DNA from: Dyadobacter crusticola DSM 16708 | GTDB taxonomy: Bacteria > Bacteroidota > Bacteroidia > Cytophagales > Spirosomataceae | Length of the DNA: 64,000 nucleotides | NCBI RefSeq assembly: GCF_000701505.1 | Contig: NZ_JNJB01000004.1 | Location: forward strand, 186,001-250,000 | Direction of reading: 5' to 3' | The notes under the pieces: model-generated | Seen by the model: the letters and a program-made list of their open reading frames with translations, nothing else | Told to the model about the DNA's origin: nothing | Databases searched by the model: none | In this document: in pieces, positions 8,828-16,130 of the stretch | Layout: the number at the start of each line of letters is the position of its first letter | How positions within the stretch are numbered: position 1 is the stretch's first letter | Translations under genes and position numbers: made by a program

Positions 8828-10438
8828 TTGAAACCTGATAGCGCACAGCTACTTGCAAATGAATTAGCAGGTATCACAGTATGCAAAAGCAACACTGCTA
8901 TTCAAAAAGCAGAAATTCCGATTGCTGAGCAGGTTTCCGGATTCGTCTCCAATCTATTTGCCACAAACGACTGGCCGGCACGCTGGTACTGCGGTAATTG
9001 GTCTGATTTTCACGGCTGGCTGTATATTATTTCCGACGTCGGAATCTGGGCAGCTTACTTTGCTATTTCTGTTCTACTGCTCGCATTGCTGCGAAGAAAA
9101 AAGGATATACCCTTTTACAGCGTATTCTTACTGTTTGTCGCATTTATCCTCCTCTGCGGACTGACGCACCTGATCGACGCGGGCATTTTCTGGTGGCCCA
9201 TTTACCGTTTCAGCGCGCTGGTTCGCTTCGCAACAGCAATTGTATCCTTTATTACGGTTTACGCATTGTACAAAACTCTTCCGAAAGTCCTGAGCATGCG
9301 CTCTGTGGAAGAATATGAAACGGAGATTGAGAAACGTAAGATTGTGGAAGAGAAGCTTGCCGCCAGCGAGTTCCTGTTGTCCGAAGCAGGCAGGATCAGC
9401 GAAGTTGGCGGCTGGGAGACCGATCTGGTGACCAAGAAGCGAACGTGGTCGAAAACGGTTTACGATATCCTTGAACTTCCGGAAGATTACCCGCTCAATG
9501 AGCTCAGTCTATACAGCCACGTTCAGGAATCGTTTCGCGCAATTGCTAATGAGGCGGTAAATAATGCGATTGCGCACGGCGTAGAATGGGACCAGGAACT
9601 GATTGCGACTACGCTAACCGGGAAATCGGTGTGGGTAAGATCAACGGGGCGGCCGCTGTACGACGAAAATGGAAAAGTGACGAAGCTGCGCGGTATTTTC
9701 ATGAACATCGGGAGGTACAAAAATGCAGAGCTGGCACTAAGTAAGTCCCTGGAAATCACGACCCGAAACAATGAGCAGCTCAAAAATTTTACCCATATCC
9801 TCTCGCACAATATCCGCAACCACGCCAGCAACATGGTGCTGCTTTCGACGCTCATCGATTCCGAAAAGCTCGACGAGGAGAATGCGCAGCTTTTTGACAA
9901 AATGAAAGATGTGTCCAATGGACTGAATGCCACATTGGAAGATCTGTCAAAAGCGATCAAAATCAAGGATAGTGTGGTCCAAAGCGAAGTTCTTGATCTG
10001 CACACGATCACCGAAAAGGTACTGAACATTTTCGCAACTGATCTGGAGGTGAACAGTGCAGACGTTTCTATCGAATACAAGGAACAAACCGTGCTTTTTC
10101 CAAGAGTATATCTCGAAAGTATCGTCACAAACCTTGTATCCAACACAGTCAAATACAGAAATCCCGCCGAGCAGCTGCGGATTGTCCTCAGATCATACAA
10201 GAACCAGGATGGAAAAACAGTACTGGAATGCCGGGATAATGGATTGGGGATTGACCTGGAACTGCACAGAAAAAAAATATTCGGTCTTTACAAGACTTTT
10301 CACAATCGCAAGGACGCACATGGTGTGGGGTTATTCCTTGTCAAAACGCAGATAGAATCACAGGGCGGCCATATTGAAGTGGAAAGTACGCCGGGAAAAG
10401 GAACAGCATTTAAATTGATTTTCAATGAACAAGGTTAA
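8828..10438 (+). CDS. sensor histidine kinase with ethylene-receptor-like transmembrane domain
   Basis: The 536-aa protein probably uses TTG at 8828. The frame opens only at 8798 and no ATG occurs before residue 157. Residues 62-150 hold three membrane helices that match the ethylene-binding domain of plant ETR1. D70, Y77, I107, C110 and H114 have exactly the spacing of ETR1 D25, Y32, I62, C65 and H69, where Cys and His bind copper. A PAS-like domain follows (about 180-300), then a HisKA region with H327 (LSHNIRNH) and a HATPase with N-box N439, G1 box DNGLG (470-474) and G2 GVGL (499-502). The stop overlaps the next gene, a receiver protein, by 14 bp, so the two form one signalling operon. 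Ethylene or another small hydrophobic ligand is the likely input. Confidence 0.88.
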   Translation: MKPDSAQLLANELAGITVCKSNTAIQKAEIPIAEQVSGFVSNLFATNDWPARWYCGNWSDFHGWLYIISDVGIWAAYFAISVLLLALLRRKKDIPFYSVFLLFVAFILLCGLTHLIDAGIFWWPIYRFSALVRFATAIVSFITVYALYKTLPKVLSMRSVEEYETEIEKRKIVEEKLAASEFLLSEAGRISEVGGWETDLVTKKRTWSKTVYDILELPEDYPLNELSLYSHVQESFRAIANEAVNNAIAHGVEWDQELIATTLTGKSVWVRSTGRPLYDENGKVTKLRGIFMNIGRYKNAELALSKSLEITTRNNEQLKNFTHILSHNIRNHASNMVLLSTLIDSEKLDEENAQLFDKMKDVSNGLNATLEDLSKAIKIKDSVVQSEVLDLHTITEKVLNIFATDLEVNSADVSIEYKEQTVLFPRVYLESIVTNLVSNTVKYRNPAEQLRIVLRSYKNQDGKTVLECRDNGLGIDLELHRKKIFGLYKTFHNRKDAHGVGLFLVKTQIESQGGHIEVESTPGKGTAFKLIFNEQG

Positions 10439-10844
10439 CAAGTTGTGGGTAGTTGACGATGACGAGATTTACAGATTCGCCATTAAAATCATCATCAATC
10501 GCGCCGGCATTGCAGAGGAGACTTCTTACTTTAATAATGGGCAGGCCGCCATTGATGCTTTTGTGGAAAACCTCGGCGATCCCGGCCAGTTGCCCGACCT
10601 GATCCTCCTGGACCTCAATATGCCCGTACTTGACGGCTGGCAGTTTCTCGACGCTGTGAGCAAGCTGCTTCCTTCGCTTCCAAAAAAGGTAAACATATTC
10701 CTTGTAAGCTCATCGAATGACGAAGAAGATTTTGAAAAGGCAAGATCACTGCGGGAAGTACAGGATCTGATAGTAAAGCCACTAACGATCAAGTCATTAC
10801 AAGAGATTATGCAGCGTTTGGAACAAGGCTCGGTAGCCTGCTGA
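10425..10844 (+). CDS. single-domain response regulator (CheY-like)
   Basis: The 139-aa protein is one receiver domain: acidic pocket D11-D12-D13, phospho-acceptor D63 in LILLDLNMP, switch Ser in LVSSSND near 96 and K118 in IVKPL. There is no output domain, so it must act through a partner or as a phosphorelay shuttle. Its ATG lies inside the kinase gene (14-bp overlap), which implies translational coupling and makes it the cognate partner of the ethylene-receptor-like kinase. This arrangement recalls the small Rcp-type regulators found next to cyanobacterial sensory kinases. Confidence 0.92.
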   Translation: MNKVNKLWVVDDDEIYRFAIKIIINRAGIAEETSYFNNGQAAIDAFVENLGDPGQLPDLILLDLNMPVLDGWQFLDAVSKLLPSLPKKVNIFLVSSSNDEEDFEKARSLREVQDLIVKPLTIKSLQEIMQRLEQGSVAC

Positions 10845-10964
10845 GCTGCCGGCGAATTTCACTTGCCAACTGTGCGTATAATGTACTGAGGGGCAGCGGA
10901 TTCCCACAATACTTAGCTATAAAGCAGATTCTCAAAAATAAATGATATTTTTGAGATCAAAATT

Positions 10965-10994
10965 TTGATACTTATTATACCATCCTTACTTTTG
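10965..10994 (+). promoter_or_regulatory. Bacteroidota-type promoter
   Basis: TTG at 10965-10967 is separated by exactly 19 bp from TACTTTTG at 10987-10994, a full match to the primary sigma consensus TTG-N19-TAnnTTTG. It lies 37 bp before the phosphoesterase start and should drive that gene. Confidence 0.7.
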
Positions 10995-11031
10995 TAATGT
11001 TACTAGTCACTGACATTCAACAAACTGTAAG

Positions 11032-11679
11032 ATGAAAAGTATTCACATCAACAATAACCATCCCAGTACACTTACAAATATCCGGCACCACATGCTGGAA
11101 TACCTGCTGATCTTCTCTTGCGACGAGGTTACGAAAGCGCACATTGCAAGTGTAAAGCAGTTTTTTGAGCGGCGCTACGGTTGCCAGTATGCGGCTAATC
11201 TTACACCACACATGACACTGATGCAATGCATCATTCACCAAAGCAAAATAGATCGTGTGGTCCAGGGTTGCCGGAAGATTGCCAGGACGACCGATCCTTT
11301 TGAAATGACATTAAGTGGTTTCAATAAATATGAGCATGGTACGATGTACATCGATGTGGAAGACCGGGTGTCGCACCATGTTTTGGGAATAGTGAAAAAG
11401 CTGAAAGCGGATATCGACAAACACATTCAGCAATGGTCACCTGCCGAGCACGAGTACTGCACCGACCCACACTATACGATCGCACGGAACATGAGCAACA
11501 AACAGCTGGAACAAGCCTGGTTTGAATGGAAATACCAAAAGTTCGCCGCGAGTTTCCCTGTAACTGAAATGCAGCTGCTCCGAAGATCCCTCGTAAAAGG
11601 CGACAAATTTCAAATCGTAGAACGCTTCCCCTTGCAAGGCCTTGCCCAAGCACAGTTTGTGCAAGCGGCGTTGTTTTAA
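11032..11679 (+). CDS. 2H phosphoesterase (LigT-like)
   Basis: The 215-aa protein has the two H-x-T signatures of the 2H phosphoesterase superfamily: H60-M-T62 in TPHMTL and H147-Y-T149 in DPHYTI. They are separated by 86 residues as expected for the two-lobed fold. Members act on cyclic phosphates or 2'-5' linkages in RNA and nucleotides. It has no leader and should be cytosolic. The ATG at 11032 is 37 bp after a good promoter. A second ATG at residue 21 (MLEYLLIF) begins the conserved core and could be the true start. Substrate unknown. Confidence 0.82.
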   Translation: MKSIHINNNHPSTLTNIRHHMLEYLLIFSCDEVTKAHIASVKQFFERRYGCQYAANLTPHMTLMQCIIHQSKIDRVVQGCRKIARTTDPFEMTLSGFNKYEHGTMYIDVEDRVSHHVLGIVKKLKADIDKHIQQWSPAEHEYCTDPHYTIARNMSNKQLEQAWFEWKYQKFAASFPVTEMQLLRRSLVKGDKFQIVERFPLQGLAQAQFVQAALF

Positions 11680-11680
11680 C

Positions 11681-11762
11681 GACGGAGGAAAGGGAGGATG
11701 GAGGAAAGGACGAAGGGAAGAAAGGGGAAGTACCTTGTCATGCTTAGAGCCGTCGAAGCACC
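11681..11762. repeat. dispersed intergenic repeat: purine-rich block plus degenerate hairpin arm
   Basis: From 11681 to 11730 the plus strand is almost pure purine (GGAGGAAAGG units) and matches the block at 40283-40330 closely (AAAGGGAGGA then GGAGGAAAGG then ACGAAGG in the same order). It is followed at 11736-11762 by TGTCATGCTTAGAG-CGTCGAAGCA, which looks like a decayed single arm of the GACTGAGCGCAGTCGAAG element seen intact at 44728-44792. Confidence 0.5.
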
Positions 11763-12893
11763 CTACCGCACCGAAAAGGGTTTGGTGACGAACAGGCCGA
11801 AGTAGATTTTTTGGGATTTCAGATTAATGATATCACCCAGGAAATGGTCGTCGAACCGGCTTGTGTAGCCTATTTTCAGCCCGGCTTGTAAGCCGTTGAA
11901 TTCTCCGTTTTCGCGTTTTGTAATGAAATAAACGGGAATGTCGATGTTCATTTTTTCACTTTTGACAATCCAGGTAACGCTTGGGTTCAGGCCCAGGACG
12001 GGGACATAGTTGCGGCGGATCAGCTGTCGGAACTCGCCTTTGATCCTTGAATCATTTGCCCTTACAGGTTTTCCGAGCGTTACCTCCGAGCTGAATGAAT
12101 GCCCGGCAGTTCCGACAGGGAAATTGTAATTCAGAACCTCGCTTCCGCTGGAATAATTGATTACAAAGCTGTAAGACAGTGAAAAGTAAGTATCAAGGCT
12201 CTTGAACTTAGAAATTGCAACATTGAAGTTTTTCCCCACGCGCGTCGCCTGCGAAGGTTGCAATGCCAGTGAGTCGGTAATGTAATTAAATGCAACCCTG
12301 CTGGCGCTGAAACGGGCAGTGAAGATGAAGGGCGAGGCAAATGCATCCAAATCCAGCGCACCGCCTTCGATCAACTCCTTCTTTTCGGCGTCATCCATAT
12401 CCAGGTAAGTCACGTCACTGGCTGGATCAATGCCCTTTCGTGTCCGGGTTTTTTGCTTAACTGCATTGAATTTCGCCATATCCCGAATCGGCAATTTTTT
12501 GGGAACAGGAGTTCGCCCGATTGTTTTTTGCCAACCGACGGAGAATGTGGTCCCGGTAGTAATGCCTTCGATATCAAGGAAAGTTGCTGTTTTGGGTTTC
12601 TCCGAGAACGCCTGTGACAATGCAACATTAAACATGCTCTTTCCCGAAGCAATGGAAAACTTGGCTTCGGCCTGGGTATCGGAGAAGATCGAGCTCAAAC
12701 TAATGCTTGGCAGGTTACTGACCGCCCCGGTATTGCTGGCTGCGATATTGGATTGCAGCTTTTCATTCAGCTTTTTACTTGCAGAATCCGGCGAGATCTT
12801 GGCAAAATCATCCTTGTCCTGCGCCATCAGGATTCCACTTAGCGGCATGACAAAGCTGCCGATGAACAGCACGATGCGTAGTATTTGCTTCAT
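11763..12893 (-). CDS. putative outer-membrane beta-barrel protein, unknown
   Basis: The 376-aa protein has a signal peptide (MKQILRIVLFIGSFVMPLSGILMA-Q), a Ser/Ala-rich linker, then amphipathic strands in the second half (YFSLSYSFVINYSSGS, GLQAGLKIGYTSRF, KIYFGLFVTKPFSVR). This is consistent with a barrel that ends at the C-terminus. No named family is recognised. It follows the small gene 12906-13211 by 12 bp on the same strand, so the two probably share a transcript. Confidence 0.65.
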   Translation of the reverse strand: MKQILRIVLFIGSFVMPLSGILMAQDKDDFAKISPDSASKKLNEKLQSNIAASNTGAVSNLPSISLSSIFSDTQAEAKFSIASGKSMFNVALSQAFSEKPKTATFLDIEGITTGTTFSVGWQKTIGRTPVPKKLPIRDMAKFNAVKQKTRTRKGIDPASDVTYLDMDDAEKKELIEGGALDLDAFASPFIFTARFSASRVAFNYITDSLALQPSQATRVGKNFNVAISKFKSLDTYFSLSYSFVINYSSGSEVLNYNFPVGTAGHSFSSEVTLGKPVRANDSRIKGEFRQLIRRNYVPVLGLNPSVTWIVKSEKMNIDIPVYFITKRENGEFNGLQAGLKIGYTSRFDDHFLGDIINLKSQKIYFGLFVTKPFSVR

Positions 12894-12905
12894 TGGTGGC
12901 GCTGG

Positions 12906-13211
12906 TTAACTAATGTGAAACTCTCCGCCGCTGAAATCAGTATCGCCGCCCTTCAAAGTGCGAGGACCGACGCCGGTACCGGGTACAGAAACCCCGTTGC
13001 TGGTCATGCGGACAGAGTACCTCGTCAGGTTATCCTTTCCATTCACCTGCCACTGGTACTCGTGCTTGCCTTTATCCAGTATCATTTCCTTGGTATCGAT
13101 GGAATCGCGGGCGCTGATGATCTGGTTTCCGTCGAGGAAAAAAGCAAGCGTTCCGTGTTCAACCATCGTGCTGACATAAAAGTTGGAAGAAAGAATTTTG
13201 AACTGTGCCAT
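12906..13211 (-). CDS. small soluble protein, unknown
   Basis: The 101-aa protein has no leader. It contains alternating strands (TLAFFLDGNQIISARDS, EMILDKGKHEYQWQVNG, YSVRMTSNGVSV) that suggest a small beta-sandwich, and a Gly/Asp-rich tail (GGDTDFSGGEFHIS). No family recognised. It is the first gene of a probable two-gene unit with the barrel protein 12 bp downstream. Confidence 0.6.
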   Translation of the reverse strand: MAQFKILSSNFYVSTMVEHGTLAFFLDGNQIISARDSIDTKEMILDKGKHEYQWQVNGKDNLTRYSVRMTSNGVSVPGTGVGPRTLKGGDTDFSGGEFHIS

Positions 13212-13537
13212 TGTTTTTAAATTGATGAAGTGGTCCCGAAAGCCGGTCGGGAGTTCTAGAGCAATATACCAAATATAGGTAGCCCGTAGAATGTCAATAA
13301 TGAGAAAAATTTGTCACAGGTTTGCGTATATAAGGAATCGGTATCGTTGGAAAGATTAAATTACGTTCACCTGCTTTCAGCATATGAGGCAAATTTTACA
13401 TCCACCAGATATTCCCCATTCTTATTATAATATCTTAGATTCAACATTGAGTATATTTTGCCTTAATGGCATTTACCAATCTATGTTTTAACAAACCGAT
13501 TATAAAATACTCACTTCCTGATACCAGATAACCACCT
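13212..13537. other. intergenic region between divergent genes
   Basis: These 326 bp separate the divergent small gene and gamma-glutamyltransferase. The stretch is AT-rich. A TATATTTTG sequence near 13450 is one base off the -7 consensus. No convincing gene, RNA or repeat was seen. Confidence 0.5.
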
Positions 13538-15406
13538 ATGAAAATAAGACTCCTACTTTCAACGCTTGCACTTACTGTTTCGACCTTTACCGCCCGCGGA
13601 CAGTCTTTCAACAATTTCCCGGTCACGACGCAAAAGCCGCCGCTGCATGGTAAACATTGGATGGGGATTACGGGTAAGCCGCTGGCGGCGACGGCGGGGG
13701 CTATGATTTTCAGCAAAGGCGGAAATGCAGTTGATGCATCCTGCGCGATGCTGGCGGCTACCTGCACCATGTGGGACGTACTGAGCTGGGGAGGAGAAAC
13801 GCAGGCATTGATATACAACCCGAAAACCAAAAAGGTCATAGCGATCAATGCGATGGGCGTGGCCCCGACCGGCGCTACGGCTCATTTTTACAAGAGCAAG
13901 GGGATGAAATATCCGCCGGAATATGGTCCGCTTGCGGCGACTACGCCTGGTACGCCGGGAGGGTTGATGACCATGCTGGCAGAATATGGCACAATGAGCC
14001 TCAAAGAAGTGCTGGGGCCGGCGATGCAAATGGCGGAGGGTTATCCCATTGAGGGACAAACTGCGAATGCAATCGAGCGGGATAAAGCGGAGATCAAGAA
14101 GTGGCCGTATTCTACTAAAGTCTTTCTTCCGCATTCAGGTCAGCCCAGGGAAGCTCCCGACGCTGGCGAGATATTCGTGCAGAAAGATCTGCTCGCAACA
14201 TTGCAAAAGCTGGTAGACGCCGAACAGACAGCCCTGAAAAAAGGCAAAAACAGGAAGGAGGCGATCTATGCTGCTAATGATCGCTTTTACAGGGGAGATA
14301 TCGCCAAGGAAATAGCCCGCGGAACACAGGAGCAAGGCGGTTTGATCACCGAGCAGGATCTGGCTAACTGGAAAGTCAAGATCGAAGAGCCGCTGATGAC
14401 CAATTACAAAGGCATTGAAGTATATAAAATGCAGCAATGGACACAGGGCCCCGTGATGTTGCAGGCGCTGAACATGCTCGAAAACTTTGATCTGAAAGGA
14501 ATGGGCTACAATTCTTCGCGCTACATTCATACGCTATACCAGGTAATGAACCTGGCTTTCGCCGATCGTGATTTCTATTACGGCGATCCTGCATTTGCTC
14601 CCGAGGAACCCATGAAAGGTTTATTGTCGAAAGAATATGCAAAAGAGCGCATTAAGCAGATCAATTGGGAGAAGAATGACGCGAAAACAATGCCGGGCGA
14701 TCCCTATCCTTTTGAAGGCAAGAAAAACCCATATACTGAACAACTCAAATCCTGGGGCAATTTTCACGCCGCATTGAACCGTGATGAGAATGGGCCGAGC
14801 GAGCAGTTTATGAAAGATTTTACGGCCGGCACTACCTCCGTTGAAGCGGCGGATGAAGAAGGTTGGGTAGTGAGCATTACGCCCAGCGGCGGCTGGGTAC
14901 CTGCGTGCATTGCCGGAAATACCGGAGTGGGATTAAGCCAGCGGATGCAATCGTTTGTGCTGGACCCGAGGGAAAATCCATTCAATGTGGTGGAGCCCGG
15001 AAAACGGCCTCGGGTCACGCTAACTCCCAGCCTCGCGCTGAAAGGCGGGAAGCCGTTTTTGTCTTTTGCCAAGCAGGCGGGCGACGAACAGGATCAGCTA
15101 CTGCTTCAATTCTTTTTGAACATGGTAGAATTCGGTATGACCGTGCAGGAAGCGACGGAGGCGCCCAGCTTTAAAACTCTGCAGATGTATGGCAGCTTTG
15201 GTGCACACGAGAAAATTCCCGGCGGACTGATCCTAAACCAATCCATGCCCGACTGGACACGTAAAGAACTCTCCCGAATGGGTTATTCGTCCACTTTCCA
15301 GCCGAGGACCAGCGGCCCGATCAATGCCATTTATTTTGACTGGCAACACGGGAGCTTCTGGGGCGGGTCCAGCAACCATGGTGAAGACTATGGTTTTGGA
15401 TGGTAG
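13538..15406 (+). CDS. ggt: gamma-glutamyltransferase family protein
   Basis: The 622-aa protein has a signal peptide (residues 1-21, ARG-Q) and the Ntn-hydrolase fold of GGT. It shows SKGGNAVDASCAMLAA near residue 60, the TTPGTPGG motif near 137, and the self-cleavage site G431-T432-T433. T432 should become the N-terminal nucleophile of the small subunit, followed by the oxyanion region SGGWVP. Family members transfer or hydrolyse the gamma-glutamyl group of glutathione in the periplasm. The usual TTHxS after the nucleophile reads TTSVE here, so substrate preference may differ. It is monocistronic and converges with a GNAT gene. Confidence 0.88.
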   Translation: MKIRLLLSTLALTVSTFTARGQSFNNFPVTTQKPPLHGKHWMGITGKPLAATAGAMIFSKGGNAVDASCAMLAATCTMWDVLSWGGETQALIYNPKTKKVIAINAMGVAPTGATAHFYKSKGMKYPPEYGPLAATTPGTPGGLMTMLAEYGTMSLKEVLGPAMQMAEGYPIEGQTANAIERDKAEIKKWPYSTKVFLPHSGQPREAPDAGEIFVQKDLLATLQKLVDAEQTALKKGKNRKEAIYAANDRFYRGDIAKEIARGTQEQGGLITEQDLANWKVKIEEPLMTNYKGIEVYKMQQWTQGPVMLQALNMLENFDLKGMGYNSSRYIHTLYQVMNLAFADRDFYYGDPAFAPEEPMKGLLSKEYAKERIKQINWEKNDAKTMPGDPYPFEGKKNPYTEQLKSWGNFHAALNRDENGPSEQFMKDFTAGTTSVEAADEEGWVVSITPSGGWVPACIAGNTGVGLSQRMQSFVLDPRENPFNVVEPGKRPRVTLTPSLALKGGKPFLSFAKQAGDEQDQLLLQFFLNMVEFGMTVQEATEAPSFKTLQMYGSFGAHEKIPGGLILNQSMPDWTRKELSRMGYSSTFQPRTSGPINAIYFDWQHGSFWGGSSNHGEDYGFGW

Positions 15407-15420
15407 CACCTCGCAACATT

Positions 15421-15492
15421 GAAAGTTGGTTTTAAAGCAGCTGGTCAGTCGTCAGACGCATTTCTACCAGATGCTTTTTAAAACCAACTTTC
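15421..15492. repeat. 16-bp perfect inverted repeat at the end of the GNAT gene
   Basis: GAAAGTTGGTTTTAAA (15421-15436) is repeated exactly in inverted form at 15477-15492 with 40 bp between. The right arm is coding (KVGFK of the acetyltransferase) and the left arm lies across and beyond its stop. In the minus-strand transcript it would form a long 3' stem-loop. Confidence 0.7.
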
Positions 15493-15905
15493 TCGTAGGC
15501 AGCTACTGCTGATTTATTGGCATCATAAACCTGCAACCGCACCTCCGGCAAACCTTTCTGCTTTGCCCATTCAACGAGTTTTTTGATAATCAACTTGTTA
15601 ATGCCTTTCCCGCGGTGTTCCGGCACCACGTACATAAAACCTAGAAAAGCGTAGCGATCGAATCGGTTGTAAGGTTTGGCTTGCAAAATCCGCGCGTGCC
15701 CGCCACCTACAAGCTGTCCGTTGATTTCTGCTACAACCACCTCTGCGTCTTCACTTTCGATCATTTTGGCGAGATCATAGTATTTGAAATCTTCTGCAAT
15801 AAAAGTTTCGTCGAAAGGGCGCTCGGCTTTGATGATGCCTTGTTCAAATTCCAGCAATGCAGGTAACTCCTCTATGCTGGCGGGTCGGATACTAATTTGT
15901 TCCAT
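15432..15905 (-). CDS. GNAT family N-acetyltransferase
   Basis: The 157-aa protein is a single GNAT domain. The acetyl-CoA-binding motif A is clear (FMYVVPEHRGKGINKLIIKKL, with R-G-K-G), followed by the motif B region LQVYDANKSAVAAYEKVGF, in which Asn and Tyr are typical. The acceptor substrate cannot be told from the sequence. The start ATG at 15905 fits the first strand MEQISIRPAS. It is convergent with ggt. A perfect inverted repeat spans its 3' end. Confidence 0.85.
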   Translation of the reverse strand: MEQISIRPASIEELPALLEFEQGIIKAERPFDETFIAEDFKYYDLAKMIESEDAEVVVAEINGQLVGGGHARILQAKPYNRFDRYAFLGFMYVVPEHRGKGINKLIIKKLVEWAKQKGLPEVRLQVYDANKSAVAAYEKVGFKKHLVEMRLTTDQLL

Positions 15906-16130
15906 TTACGTTTTCAGAATGTAAGCGACTTGAAAAACTGCGTTATTGTTGCAAAAATCAAAGTAAGCTACCATTTCACCGCAAATATTTAACAAAAATT
16001 TGATCTCGGCAGGAAAAGAAAATGTACGGGATCCGTGTTCTACCGCTAAGTAAAAACAGTGCCTTACCGCCTATCCCGGCGCGATAGTTGAATAACTTAG
16101 GTTACGTCCCACACTTTAACACTCAGCGGT

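Noticed and set aside
13559-14134. 191-aa open frame on the minus strand within ggt
   Set aside because: Rich in Arg, His and Pro with no domain, and antisense to a clear family member.
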